64,000 nucleotides of DNA, from contig JACJYR010000003.1 in the NCBI GenBank assembly GCA_020636005.1, positions 186,001 to 250,000 on the forward strand, given 5' to 3'. Position numbers and translations under genes: made by a program. Of this stretch, positions 16,644 to 25,445 are shown in pieces; position 1 is the stretch's first letter; each line of letters opens with the position of its first letter. The notes under the pieces were generated by a model. It was given only the letters and a program-made list of their open reading frames with translations. It did not search any database and had not been told where the DNA came from. This stretch comes from Lewinellaceae bacterium. GTDB taxonomy: Bacteria > Bacteroidota > Bacteroidia > Chitinophagales > Saprospiraceae.

Positions 16644-17744
16644 ATGAAAATTTTGACCTGTATAGCATTTACCCTGCTGCTGTCCATCGGCTTCCTATCC
16701 AATGGTTTTGCGCAGCAAAAAACTGAAAACCTCATCGTCGTCACGCTGGACGGCTTCCGCTGGCAGGAGTTTTATGGCGGCCTTGATTCTGCCCTGCTGA
16801 ACGATAAGGAATTTACTGAGCATCCCAACGAAATGAAAGCAGCACTCTGGGCTGCTACGCCGGAAGAGCGCCGGGCGAAGTTGCTGCCCTTCTTTTGGGG
16901 CACCATCGCCAAAGAAGGCCAACTGCATGGCAACCGCCGTTATGGGAGCAAAGTCAACAATGCCAACCGCTACTGGTTCAGCTACCCCGGCTACAACGAA
17001 ATTTTCACCGGCTATCCCGATACCATCATCAACTCGAACGACAAGTTTGATAACCCAAATGAAAATGTGCTCGAATTCCTGAACAAGCAGCCGGGCTTCC
17101 AGGGTAAAGTGGCCGCCTTTACTTCCTGGGATGTTTTTCCTTATATTTTAAATGAAAAGCGCAGCGGCCTGCTCGTCAACTCGGCCTGGGAAGACTTGAC
17201 GCAAGGCCAACTTAATGACCGCATCCGCTACCTCAACGAAATCCAGCACGAGGCACCGGAACTCATCGGCGGCGTCCGTTGGGATTTCCTCACCTGGCAG
17301 TTCGCTACGGAATATTTGAAGGAAAACCACCCCCGTGTCTTATATATCGGCCTTGACGAAACAGACGACATGGCGCACGAGGGCAAATACGACCACTATA
17401 TCGCCGCAGCACACAAGGCCGACAAATGGATCGGACAACTTTGGCAAATGCTGCAAAGCGACCCGTTTTACAAAGGCAAAACAACCCTGCTCGTGACCAC
17501 CGACCACGGCCGGGGTGATGCGGACAAAAAGACCTGGAAAGACCATGGGCAAAAAGTGCCCGATTGCAATCAAATCTGGTTCGCCGTAATGGGGCCCGAC
17601 ACCAGGGCATTGGGCGAAGTAAAAATGGAGGAACAGCTCTGGCAGCAGCAGTTTGCAGCGACAATGGCCGCATTTTTGGGCTTTGATTTTAAAGCGGAGC
17701 ATGAGGTGGCAAGCAAGGCCCCTGTAGTGTTGCAAAAGCCTTGA
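16644..17744 (+). CDS. Secreted alkaline phosphatase-superfamily protein
   Basis: A 366-aa exported enzyme with signal peptide MKILTCIAFTLLLSIGFLSNGFAQ from the ATG at 16644. The fold is that of type I phosphodiesterase/nucleotide pyrophosphatase/sulfatase: first metal site LIVVTLDGFRWQEFYGG, then YPGYNEIFTGYPD in the place of the usual nucleophile loop, LDETDDMAHEGKYDHY for metal binding, and TTDHGRG for the distal site. The nucleophile Thr/Ser is not in its standard position, so a Ser just before YPG may serve or the activity may differ. A Pho-box-like repeat upstream and the PhnZ-like gene 88 bp downstream suggest a phosphate-scavenging unit. Confidence 0.75.
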   Translation: MKILTCIAFTLLLSIGFLSNGFAQQKTENLIVVTLDGFRWQEFYGGLDSALLNDKEFTEHPNEMKAALWAATPEERRAKLLPFFWGTIAKEGQLHGNRRYGSKVNNANRYWFSYPGYNEIFTGYPDTIINSNDKFDNPNENVLEFLNKQPGFQGKVAAFTSWDVFPYILNEKRSGLLVNSAWEDLTQGQLNDRIRYLNEIQHEAPELIGGVRWDFLTWQFATEYLKENHPRVLYIGLDETDDMAHEGKYDHYIAAAHKADKWIGQLWQMLQSDPFYKGKTTLLVTTDHGRGDADKKTWKDHGQKVPDCNQIWFAVMGPDTRALGEVKMEEQLWQQQFAATMAAFLGFDFKAEHEVASKAPVVLQKP

Positions 17745-17751
17745 ATTAATA

Positions 17752-17818
17752 CACGCAAAGGCGTAAAGGACGCAACAAGCTTTTACCTCCGCGAGCTTTG
17801 CGCTTTTTCATGAAATTA
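17752..17818. repeat. Degenerate ACGCAAAGGCG-type intergenic repeat
   Basis: ACGCAAAGGCG, TAAAGGACGCAA and an inverted GCTTTGCGC form an imperfect inverted repeat between the phosphatase and HD genes. Such ACGCAAAG elements are common in Bacteroidota intergenic DNA. No T-run follows, so read-through is likely. Confidence 0.45.
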
Positions 17819-17832
17819 AAACTATTTGATGA

Positions 17833-18393
17833 ATGAAGGCAAATAATTCCCCCCAATCCATCCTCCAACTTTTCAGAAAGCACGGCCACATCGAATACGG
17901 TGAGCGCTGCACCCAGTGTTCCCACGCCGTGCAGGCCGGCCTGATTGCCAAGGAAAAAGGCTTTGACAACGAGCTTGTCCTGGCCGCCTTCCTCCACGAT
18001 ATTGGCCACCTCTATCCGCTGGAGTTAGAACAAGCCGAATTTCAAACTATGGGCAACTTCGGCATGGATGCCCACGACCGCTGGGGCGAGGAATTCCTGA
18101 AAATCAATGGCTTCTCCGAACGCATCATTGCTACGGTGAAAAACCATGTGGCGGCCAAGCGCTACCTCTGCCTCGCCGATGCCCGCTATTACGACCAGCT
18201 TTCGGAAGCCAGCAAAGAAACGCTGCGCTACCAGGGTGGCCCGATGTCGGACGAGGAAGCACGAGCCTTTGAAAACGACCCTTTTTTCGATGATTCAATT
18301 TTGATTAGGTTGGTGGACGATGAGGCGAAGGCGGTGGATTTTGAGGTAACGGAAGAGCATTGGGAATATTTTACAACGCTTCTTGAAGGCTAA
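17833..18393 (+). CDS. PhnZ-like HD-domain mixed-valent diiron oxygenase
   Basis: A 186-aa HD-domain protein of the phosphonate-operon family (TIGR03276/PhnZ). PhnZ oxidises (R)-2-amino-1-hydroxyethylphosphonate to glycine and phosphate at a diiron centre. The residues known in PhnZ have counterparts: E24 (YGERCTQ), H31, H55-D56 (FLHDIGHL), H59, H81 (AHDRWG), H105 (KNHVAAKR) and an Asp at 162-163 (RLVDDEAKAVDF), so it is likely active. The hydroxylase partner PhnY is not adjacent. It lies downstream of the secreted phosphatase and convergent with the SusD gene. A generic HD phosphohydrolase is the alternative. Confidence 0.78.
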   Translation: MKANNSPQSILQLFRKHGHIEYGERCTQCSHAVQAGLIAKEKGFDNELVLAAFLHDIGHLYPLELEQAEFQTMGNFGMDAHDRWGEEFLKINGFSERIIATVKNHVAAKRYLCLADARYYDQLSEASKETLRYQGGPMSDEEARAFENDPFFDDSILIRLVDDEAKAVDFEVTEEHWEYFTTLLEG

Positions 18394-18426
18394 TCAAGTT
18401 ATACTTGGGAATTTAATACTACTAAA

Positions 18427-18458
18427 AAAGCCTGCCCGATAAATACCGGACAGGCTTT
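18427..18458 (-). terminator. Intrinsic terminator between convergent genes
   Basis: AAAGCCTGCCCG and CGGACAGGCTTT form a 12-bp stem with one mismatch. On the minus strand a T-run follows, so it ends the SusC/SusD transcript; flanking A/T on the other side may also stop the PhnZ-like unit. Confidence 0.85.
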
Positions 18459-18481
18459 CGTATTTTGGAAGTTGTACAGGA

Positions 18482-19972
18482 TTATTTTATCAACCACATA
18501 TCAGCGTTGATGTCGTCGGTGCCAAACTGCCGGGAAACGGCAGCGTCGTAGTTCGACTTGTTCGTGTTGCGCTCGGAGGCGGGGTACTGGAAGCGCTTGG
18601 GGATGCGGCCACCGTTGCCTGTGCCGATACCCGTGTCGAAGGCCGGTACGCCCGTGCGGCGCCAGTTGAAGAAAGCTTCCCAACCGCTGTTTTGGAAAAA
18701 GGCCAGGTATTTCTGCAGCAGGATTTGCTCAAGGCCCTCTGCCGTGTCGCCTTTGTAAGCCACGGAGGGCTGGGCCAGGTAGGCAGATACGTCGGTGATG
18801 CCGTAGAAGTTCATGCTGGCGGTAATGCCCTTGTTGTACCAATCGCCCGCATCACCGGCCACCCAGCCCCGGTGGATGGCCTCGGCGATATTGAAGCACA
18901 GCTCGGCATAACCAATCTGGATGCAAGGCTCCGGCCCGGCAAAGGTGCTGTAATAACGCTCCTGGTTGATGGCGCTGTACTCCCCGTTGCCCATTTTGGC
19001 GGTCATGTCGTCGAGGCTCTCGCCGGCAGGCGCTCCTACATAGGCTTCAAAATCGCTGGCCGTATAGCCCTGGGCCAGTAGCGCCGGGGCGGGGTCGGCC
19101 ACGATGAAGGTGCGGGGGTCTTTCAGTGCGGTCAGGTTGCCGAGAAAGGTGGTGCTGTGGTTGTAACGGTTGGCATCAAAGCCCTTGTTGCCCGGGTTGA
19201 GCGGGTAAAAGTTCACTGTGCTGTTGTACTGGTACTGCATATTGTCGGCGGGGCCTTCCAGGATGGGGTACTTCGACGGGTTGTTCAGCACCTCGGCAAA
19301 ACGGCCCTTCACGTTCAGTTCGGCGTCGTCGGCATGTTTGCTCAGGTGGATGAGCACCCGGAGCTTGTAGGTGTTCACCACTTTTTGCCAACTGGCCAGG
19401 TCGTTGCCGAGGTAGATGTCGCCCTGGAGGTTGTTGTCGTTGTTGGCAATGAGGGTGGCCATCATGTCGTTGGCCTCCTCCAGCAGCACCAGCGATTGTT
19501 TGAAAACATCTTTCTGCACATCGTAGGCAGGTGTGGCGTTGTCCAGCCCTTGCAGGGCCTGCGTCATCGGCACGTCGCCGAATTTCATGCTCATGCGGAT
19601 CTGGAAGTAGGCTTCCAGAAACTTCGACATGGCCGCGTATGCGTTTGTTGATGAACCAGCCAGCTTCGTCGCTTCCTCTTCCATCAGTTTTACATTGTTC
19701 AGCGTATAAAAATCAAAATTGTCGGTAGTCCAATTGTACTCATTGGTGCCATAATAGTTGTAGTTGCAGCAATGGAACTGGCAATACCGCATCACGATAT
19801 TGTCGTTCCAGCAATTGTCGAACATATCATTGAGCACACCCTGGAAAATGAGCGAGGGCGGTGCCGAGGTGGGTTGGTTGGGATTGACTTGTAAATCCTC
19901 GTAGCTCTTGTCGCAGGCAGTTGCGCCAAGGAGAAGGATGGTGATGATGGTTAGATATTTTGTGAATTTCAT
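18482..19972 (-). CDS. SusD/RagB family outer-membrane lipoprotein
   Basis: Surface-exposed ligand-binding partner of the SusC transporter encoded just upstream. The ATG at 19972 starts a lipoprotein signal, MKFTKYLTIITILLLGATAC, with lipidation at Cys20. TPR-like helical content, the N-terminal QVNPNQPT element and the C-terminal block (FRYPASE-like, here FQYPASERNTNKSNYDAAV) fit the SusD-like-2 group. Length 496 aa is typical. It belongs to the SusC operon, separated from it by a hairpin. Flanked by PhnZ-, phosphonatase- and PbfD-like genes, the pair may import phosphorus-bearing compounds rather than glycans; this is inference. Confidence 0.88.
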   Translation of the reverse strand: MKFTKYLTIITILLLGATACDKSYEDLQVNPNQPTSAPPSLIFQGVLNDMFDNCWNDNIVMRYCQFHCCNYNYYGTNEYNWTTDNFDFYTLNNVKLMEEEATKLAGSSTNAYAAMSKFLEAYFQIRMSMKFGDVPMTQALQGLDNATPAYDVQKDVFKQSLVLLEEANDMMATLIANNDNNLQGDIYLGNDLASWQKVVNTYKLRVLIHLSKHADDAELNVKGRFAEVLNNPSKYPILEGPADNMQYQYNSTVNFYPLNPGNKGFDANRYNHSTTFLGNLTALKDPRTFIVADPAPALLAQGYTASDFEAYVGAPAGESLDDMTAKMGNGEYSAINQERYYSTFAGPEPCIQIGYAELCFNIAEAIHRGWVAGDAGDWYNKGITASMNFYGITDVSAYLAQPSVAYKGDTAEGLEQILLQKYLAFFQNSGWEAFFNWRRTGVPAFDTGIGTGNGGRIPKRFQYPASERNTNKSNYDAAVSRQFGTDDINADMWLIK

Positions 19973-19999
19973 AATTGTAGCCATTGGTCATTGGTCATT

Positions 20000-20040
20000 G
20001 GTCATTAGTTATTGACGGTAAAGCTCAATAACTAATGACC
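20000..20040. repeat. SusC-SusD intergenic hairpin within TCATTGG repeats
   Basis: GGTCATTAGTTATTGA (20000-20015) and its reverse complement (20025-20040) are perfect over 16 bp with a 9-nt loop. It is preceded by tandem CATTGGT copies. Lying in the operon between the receptor stop and the lipoprotein start, it could tune mRNA stability or relative expression. ATGACCAATGACAATTGAC near 25410 is a related scrap. Confidence 0.7.
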
Positions 20041-20056
20041 TATGACTAATGATGAT

Positions 20057-23000
20057 TTAGAAAGTAAAATTCAGGTTCACCCCAAACCTCCGCTGGGTAG
20101 GCGACTGCAAATCCGAATAGCCCTGTACGCTCCCCGGCTCGGTCGTGCCTGTAAACTGCTCCACGTCCACATTCTTCTTTTCTGCAAAATACAGCAGGTT
20201 CCTGCCCACCAGCGATATGCTGACGCCCTGGATGAAATTCCCCTTGAACTTCTCGGCGGGAAAGGTATAGGTCAGCGTTACTTCCCGCAGTTTGGCAAAG
20301 GTGCGGTTCATCAGGTTGGCCTCTTCGTTGGCGTAGTAGCGGCTGATCCAGTCCTGCAGGTAAGTCGGCGTCGTGTTTGGGGCAAATTCCATTTCGGCAT
20401 AGTTGGTAATGTTCCCGTCCACGTCGTATTCGGGCGCCACACCGTTGGAAATGACCACACCCTGCCCGACCCAGGTCTGGTTACCCAGATAATCCTGGTA
20501 GCGGGCATCGCCCATGCCCTGGCCGTTGGCGTCTTTGATGTTGTTCAAAACGGTCTCTTCGTTGCGACCGCCCCGGAAAGTCTGGCGTTGGATATAGTTG
20601 ACGATGACGCCGCCGACCCATCCGTCGAACTGGAAGCCGAGGCCGAAGTTCTTATAGGTCAATTGGTTGTAAATGCCCCAGGTCCAGTCCGGGTTGGTAT
20701 AGCCGAGAAAGCGGTTGACCGGGTTGCGGAACGGGCGCCCACCGGCGTCGTTGATGAGCTGTCCGTCCGGCGTTTTTACAAACTCACCAGCGTAGTAGGC
20801 ATCAATGCGGTCGCCCACTTTCAGGAACTGGCCGAGTTTGTCAACACCGGGATAGATTTCGTCCAGCGTTTCGCGCCAGGTGCTCCAGTTCACGGACGTG
20901 TTCCAGCCAAAATTCCTTCCTTTTACGATAGTGGCATTGGCCACAATTTCAAGTCCCTTTTTGCGGGTGGTAATGCCGTTTTCCACTGCCGAGCCATAAC
21001 CGGTGGCCTCGGACAAAGGCAGGTTGAAGATCTTCGGGCCGTCCGTTGTGTTGAAGTAGGTCACGTCGAAGCCAATGCGGTTGTGGAAGAGGCGGAGGTC
21101 GAGGCCGGTCTCATAGGCCGTGGACGTGCTGGGCTTCAGGTTGGGGTTGACGATGGTGGTCGGCGAGTAGGCCGAAGGCTGGTTGTTGTAGGGGAAACCG
21201 ATTTCGTAGTTGCTCGCATTCACGTAGCTGGGGCCTTCGTAAGGCGTGTAGTAGCTGCTGCCATAGTCGAGCAGGTTGCGGCCAGCAAGAGCGTAGGCAG
21301 GGCCGATGGTCGAGTTGGTGAGGCCGCTGCCGACGTAGGCGTAGCTGCCCCTCACTTTCAGGAAGGTGATAAAATCGGGTAGTTTCACCATTTCAGAAAT
21401 TTGGGCGCTCAACGAGGCGGAAGGATAGAAGTAGCTGTTGTTGGAAACGGGCAGGGTGGAGTTTTTGTCCCAGCGGCCAGTGATAGACAGGGTGATGTAT
21501 CGGTTGTAGGTGATGTCGGCAAAACCGTAGGCGCTCAGCACCCGCATGTCGGCGTTGTAGTTAAACACCGAACGGGGATTGAGGGAGTTGTTCAGGTTGT
21601 ACCAGCCTGGCACGTTCAGGTAATCCGTGGAGGCGTAGCTGGAATTATAGGAAAAAGAACGGAGGTTGCCACCCAGGGAAGCATTGATATTCCAGCGGGA
21701 GCCCAAATCCTGGTCGAGCGAGAGCATCAGGTCGGTGTTGTTTTCAAAAAGGTTGCGGCGGTCTTCCCGGTAGTCGCCCTTGGCCTGTTCACGCCCGTAC
21801 ACCGTGGCCGAGTAAGGGAATTTTTCATCCCGGAACAGGTCGTACGAAGTCACTTGCGAACGGCCCATCAGCTTCAAGTTGTCAGTAAAACTGTAGGTCA
21901 GCGAAGTGAAGCCGTAGATGTCTGTTTTGTGGTGGCCCCGCAGCCATTCGTTGGCCATGAACCAGGGGTTGTTGTAGCGGGTATATTCGGCGTAGATCTG
22001 CTGGATGCCATCCTTGCCTGGCTGCCAGTAATTTTTCAGTTCGTCAATGTCCCAGTCGGCACCGCCCCAAATAATAATGTTGTAAATCATGGAGTTCGGG
22101 CCGTATTGCACGTCGGGGAAGTTGTCGGTGAACTGGCGGTTGTAGTTGATGGCGCTTTCGAAGCGGAGTTTTTTGTTGAAATTATAGCCCGCCGTCATGT
22201 TGAAATTGCCTGTATTCAGTTGGGTATTGGGCACAATACCTTGCTGGTAGGTGTAGGTGCCGGAAAAGCGGATGTCGTAGTTGTCGCCGCCGGCGGAAAC
22301 AGCCAGGTTGGTCGTCTGCAGGATGCCGGGGCGCAGGAATCGCTCCAGGTTATCTTTGCCGCGGGCCACCCAGGGCGTTGGCTTGATGTTGCCGGTGTAG
22401 GTAGCGCCGTTGGCCAGGGTGGTGGTGTATTCCTGATCAGGCGTATATTCACCATCATATTGTGGTATTAATTGGCCCTCAAATTTAGGCCCCCAAATAT
22501 CATAATCGGAATCGTAGAGTCCGCCGCCTTTCCCATCGGCGAAGGCATAGCGGCCGTGGTCGCCGGGACCGTATTCGTACTGCACTTTCGGGATGGTCAG
22601 GAAGCTGGACTCTATCATCGTGGAATTGTTCAGTTCTACCTGGAAGCCCCTTCGGCCTTCCGCACCCCTTTTGGTGGTGATTTGGATGGCGCCATATTGG
22701 CCACGGGAGCCGTAAAGTGCCGAAGCGTTTGGCCCTTTCAATACCGTGATAGTTTTGATGTCGTCCGGGTTGATGTTCCAGGTATCGGATTGGATAGGCA
22801 CACCGTCCACCACATAAAGTGGTTTGTCGCCCCGCAACAGCACGGATGGCCCACCCAACAATTCTGCAGATGACCCCACGGTGAGGCCTGCCACTTTTCC
22901 CGTCAGGGAGTTGACCGGGTTAGGCTCACGGGCTTTGATGAGGGAGGCACCGTCCACGTCCTGCACGGCATAGCCAACCCGGGCCTTTTCCTTTTCAATC

Positions 23001-23365
23001 CCCAAGGCTGTGATAACGACTTCGGAGAGTTGCTGGGTGTTTTCCAACAGGAGGATGTTCACCACGTTCGCATTGGTCACTGCGACCAATTGGCCTTCGT
23101 AGCCAATGTAAGAGACTTCAAGTTCCTGGCTGCCAGCCGGCACCTTGATTTCAAAAGAACCGTCCGCTTCGCTGATGGTGCCGACCGAGGTGCCTTTTAC
23201 CATAATCGTCGCACCAGGAACGGGTTCACTGGTTTTAGCATCCTTGACGATGCCTGTGATGGTTTTTTGGGCAAACAGGCCGGAAAAGGAGCAGAAAAGT
23301 GTCAAACAGATGACGCCTGCCCATTTCCAAGCCCGTTGGCTTGGAACGAGTGAGTTTCGTTTCAT
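20057..23365 (-). CDS. SusC/RagA family TonB-linked outer-membrane transporter
   Basis: A 1102-aa TonB-dependent beta-barrel. Order seen: signal peptide (to about residue 32, FSGLFAQ), a carboxypeptidase-D-like regulatory domain (TGIVKDAKTSEPVPGATIMV), the SusC linker SEVVITALGIEKEKARVGYA, the plug (LYVVDGVPI, VLKGPNASALYGSRGQYG), and a large barrel ending in an aromatic residue (NLNFTF). It forms a pedal-bin transporter with the SusD-like lipoprotein downstream. An 11-bp-period repeat and a leader hairpin precede it. Substrate is unknown; neighbours argue for phosphonates or organophosphates. Confidence 0.9.
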   Translation of the reverse strand: MKRNSLVPSQRAWKWAGVICLTLFCSFSGLFAQKTITGIVKDAKTSEPVPGATIMVKGTSVGTISEADGSFEIKVPAGSQELEVSYIGYEGQLVAVTNANVVNILLLENTQQLSEVVITALGIEKEKARVGYAVQDVDGASLIKAREPNPVNSLTGKVAGLTVGSSAELLGGPSVLLRGDKPLYVVDGVPIQSDTWNINPDDIKTITVLKGPNASALYGSRGQYGAIQITTKRGAEGRRGFQVELNNSTMIESSFLTIPKVQYEYGPGDHGRYAFADGKGGGLYDSDYDIWGPKFEGQLIPQYDGEYTPDQEYTTTLANGATYTGNIKPTPWVARGKDNLERFLRPGILQTTNLAVSAGGDNYDIRFSGTYTYQQGIVPNTQLNTGNFNMTAGYNFNKKLRFESAINYNRQFTDNFPDVQYGPNSMIYNIIIWGGADWDIDELKNYWQPGKDGIQQIYAEYTRYNNPWFMANEWLRGHHKTDIYGFTSLTYSFTDNLKLMGRSQVTSYDLFRDEKFPYSATVYGREQAKGDYREDRRNLFENNTDLMLSLDQDLGSRWNINASLGGNLRSFSYNSSYASTDYLNVPGWYNLNNSLNPRSVFNYNADMRVLSAYGFADITYNRYITLSITGRWDKNSTLPVSNNSYFYPSASLSAQISEMVKLPDFITFLKVRGSYAYVGSGLTNSTIGPAYALAGRNLLDYGSSYYTPYEGPSYVNASNYEIGFPYNNQPSAYSPTTIVNPNLKPSTSTAYETGLDLRLFHNRIGFDVTYFNTTDGPKIFNLPLSEATGYGSAVENGITTRKKGLEIVANATIVKGRNFGWNTSVNWSTWRETLDEIYPGVDKLGQFLKVGDRIDAYYAGEFVKTPDGQLINDAGGRPFRNPVNRFLGYTNPDWTWGIYNQLTYKNFGLGFQFDGWVGGVIVNYIQRQTFRGGRNEETVLNNIKDANGQGMGDARYQDYLGNQTWVGQGVVISNGVAPEYDVDGNITNYAEMEFAPNTTPTYLQDWISRYYANEEANLMNRTFAKLREVTLTYTFPAEKFKGNFIQGVSISLVGRNLLYFAEKKNVDVEQFTGTTEPGSVQGYSDLQSPTQRRFGVNLNFTF

Positions 23366-23801
23366 AATTTAGTGAAGTTTAATTAAACAATACCTATTTA
23401 GGCCAGCCCAGTAATCCTGGGTTGGCCTTTTTTCGCCGCAAATATTGGCGTTGAGGTATATTGGTAGTTGGTAGGCTGTATTTAAGTTAGCGTGAAGTTA
23501 TTGTAAAGTGGATTTTGATAAAGGAAAAAATTGCAATCATTTAAAGGTCAGCGTTTTAAGTTCTTTAAAAATATAATTCACAACAAATAGGTATTGTTAT
23601 TTGAAATAAGATGAAGCGTCGTTTTATTAAATCCAAATATTGAACTGTCAGCCTATTATTTCAGGTAAAAAACAATAAACCAACATCAACTCTATATTAA
23701 TTTTCCCTAAAATTATTACGCAGGCTTTATTCGGTCTTATTTTAGGAATATATTGAGCCACCACTCACCAGAGCCAATTCCCAAACATAAAATCCAAAGC
23801 A
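23366..23801. other. Divergent non-coding region upstream of SusC
   Basis: No gene. It holds a leader hairpin, AGGCCAGCCCAG with CTGGGTTGGCC at 23400-23427 followed by T6 on the plus strand, then the Pho-box-like repeats, then about 270 bp of AT-rich DNA leading to the plus-strand hypothetical gene. Confidence 0.6.
23480..23507 (-). promoter_or_regulatory. Candidate Pho-box-like triple repeat before SusC
   Basis: Minus strand reads TTTACA, TTCACG, TTAAAT at exact 11-bp steps; ATAACT/CTAACT also recur with the same period in the alternative phase. It is about 115 bp before the SusC start, with the leader hairpin in between. Confidence 0.5.
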
Positions 23802-24575
23802 ATGATTGCTGTACCTACCAGCTCGCAGGAGCGCATCCTTACTTTCCTGAACCGTGCACAGACCCTGGACGATATCATCAACCCCGCCGTGCTGAAAGAC
23901 CACAAACAAAACGGCTCCACCATCGGAGAGGAGGCAGGGAAAACGATCCTCGACATCCGCAAACAGCTACCGCTCCAGCGATTCATGAATTTCAACCAAA
24001 TAGAAGCCATTCCAGGGCTCGGGAAAGACAAGTTGCAAGACCTGGGCCACAGCATTGCCGAACCCGCTGCCGATGCTTTTCAAGAGCGCATGTACGATGG
24101 CGTTTTGTTTAACAATTTTGAATTGACGGCCTATTCCACCTATTTCGACGACAAGGCTGAATTTTATGATCTGGCGCAATCCAACTGCCGTTTTACCGAA
24201 TGGGTCAAAAATGAAGTAGAAGATATTTCTTTGGAAAAATATGACGACCCAAAAGCTGCCAGGCTCGCCGGGATGCTGTTGGAAAAATGCCCCCTTGAAA
24301 TTTGGGACAATCCACACTATGGCGCTATTGCTTTCGCCTTCTGGTTTTACCGTTTCGATGCCGACAATTGGTTCAGCTTCGAACGGGTTCGGGAAGAAAC
24401 GGAGCGCTATCTAACTTACTATGCCCAAATCCAGCACCGGCTGGAACTCCGTTTTTTCAAAACCTTTGAAAATGCAGGCGTTTTAGCTGACGCTGTCACT
24501 GTGCCAGACCTGCCCGTCGTAGTCAATTACGGCGAGCAGGAGCTGACGATTTGGACGGGGCAGTTATATGATTAG
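23802..24575 (+). CDS. Hypothetical protein with helix-hairpin-helix segment
   Basis: A 257-aa soluble protein I cannot assign. Residues about 66-85 (IEAIPGLGKDKLQDLGHSI) form a helix-hairpin-helix-like DNA-binding turn; the N-terminus repeats similar short helices around TIGEEAGKTILDIRKQL. The C-terminal two thirds is acidic and aromatic-rich (FDDKAEFYDLAQSN, IAFAFWFYRFDADNW) without a known motif. It is divergent from SusC and convergent with the phosphonatase-like gene, ending only 6 bp from it. Role unknown. Confidence 0.7.
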   Translation: MIAVPTSSQERILTFLNRAQTLDDIINPAVLKDHKQNGSTIGEEAGKTILDIRKQLPLQRFMNFNQIEAIPGLGKDKLQDLGHSIAEPAADAFQERMYDGVLFNNFELTAYSTYFDDKAEFYDLAQSNCRFTEWVKNEVEDISLEKYDDPKAARLAGMLLEKCPLEIWDNPHYGAIAFAFWFYRFDADNWFSFERVREETERYLTYYAQIQHRLELRFFKTFENAGVLADAVTVPDLPVVVNYGEQELTIWTGQLYD

Positions 24576-24581
24576 TCTGCT

Positions 24582-25262
24582 TTACACCACCCACTGCAAC
24601 AATTCCTCCAATGACTCAAAAACATGGGTTGGCTTGGCAGTCATCAACTGATTTGCCGTCTGCGCCCCCGTCGTGATACCTGCCACCAGCCCACAACCAG
24701 CATTCAATCCCTCCTCAATATCAATAATGGAGTCACCAATTTTGGCTACTGCCGAAGCGTCGGCAACACCGCATTTCTTCATCGCCAAATGAACCATATC
24801 AGGGTGCGGGCGGCTTCGGCGAACGTCGCTGGCCGTAATTGTTGCATCAATCAAAGGGTTTTCGTCCCAGCCAATCTGGCGGAGCAGCCCATCGGCCACT
24901 TCCCTGGAATAGCCGGTATTCAGAACGACTTTGATGCCTTTTTCATGGAGTTGCCGGAACACCTCCGCTGCACCGGGCATCGGCTTCGCTGTGTTTTTTG
25001 CATAAGCATCGGCCAGCAAACCTTTGAAATCTTCAAAGGCCAAAAGAGCCAGTTCTTCAGCCTGTTCCGGCCCTGCTACTGCTTTCAGGACGTCAGAAAT
25101 AGCTTGCAGTTTTTCCTTACCAGCCGCCAGCAACAACACTTTTTCCAAAGGCACTGGATGGCCTGTCCGCTCAATTGCCCTTTGCACGGTTTTGTAAACA
25201 AGGTTGTCCTCGTCAATGGTGGTGCCGGCCATGTCGAATACTACGAGTTGGATGTTTGTCAT
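24582..25262 (-). CDS. Phosphonatase-like HAD hydrolase (PhnX-like, TIGR03351 type)
   Basis: A 226-aa HAD-family enzyme resembling phosphonoacetaldehyde hydrolase, which cleaves the C-P bond of phosphonoacetaldehyde to acetaldehyde and phosphate. The start signature is D10-M-A-G-T-T, matching the phosphonatase DxAGTT nucleophile motif. The cap region VLLLAAGKEKLQAI offers Lys49/Lys51, near the place of the Schiff-base Lys53 of PhnX. NTGYS is motif II and KIGDSIIDIEEG carries the Mg-binding aspartates. The ATG at 25262 is chosen since upstream codons lack domain homology. It is divergent from the FAD oxidase gene, its likely pathway partner. Assignment to this exact reaction is inference; phosphoglycolate-like activity is the alternative. 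Confidence 0.78.
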   Translation of the reverse strand: MTNIQLVVFDMAGTTIDEDNLVYKTVQRAIERTGHPVPLEKVLLLAAGKEKLQAISDVLKAVAGPEQAEELALLAFEDFKGLLADAYAKNTAKPMPGAAEVFRQLHEKGIKVVLNTGYSREVADGLLRQIGWDENPLIDATITASDVRRSRPHPDMVHLAMKKCGVADASAVAKIGDSIIDIEEGLNAGCGLVAGITTGAQTANQLMTAKPTHVFESLEELLQWVV

Positions 25263-25445
25263 TGGTGGTTGTTTGAAATTGATTGAGCGCCCAAAGCTAT
25301 GCGTCCCATGTAAACACTGTTTTATCTTTAGGTAAAACCCTCGTAGCGCCCCGCCGGGAATTATGCAAGCCACTAATTTTACCCAAAAGAATTTCCCAAA
25401 ACGACCTCAATGACCAATGACAATTGACTTAACGACATCCAACCA

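Noticed and set aside
20042..22471. Long plus-strand open frames (446 and 356 codons) opposite SusC
   Set aside because: They mirror a GC-rich SusC gene with complete domain structure; the products are low-complexity Val/Gly-rich and match no family.
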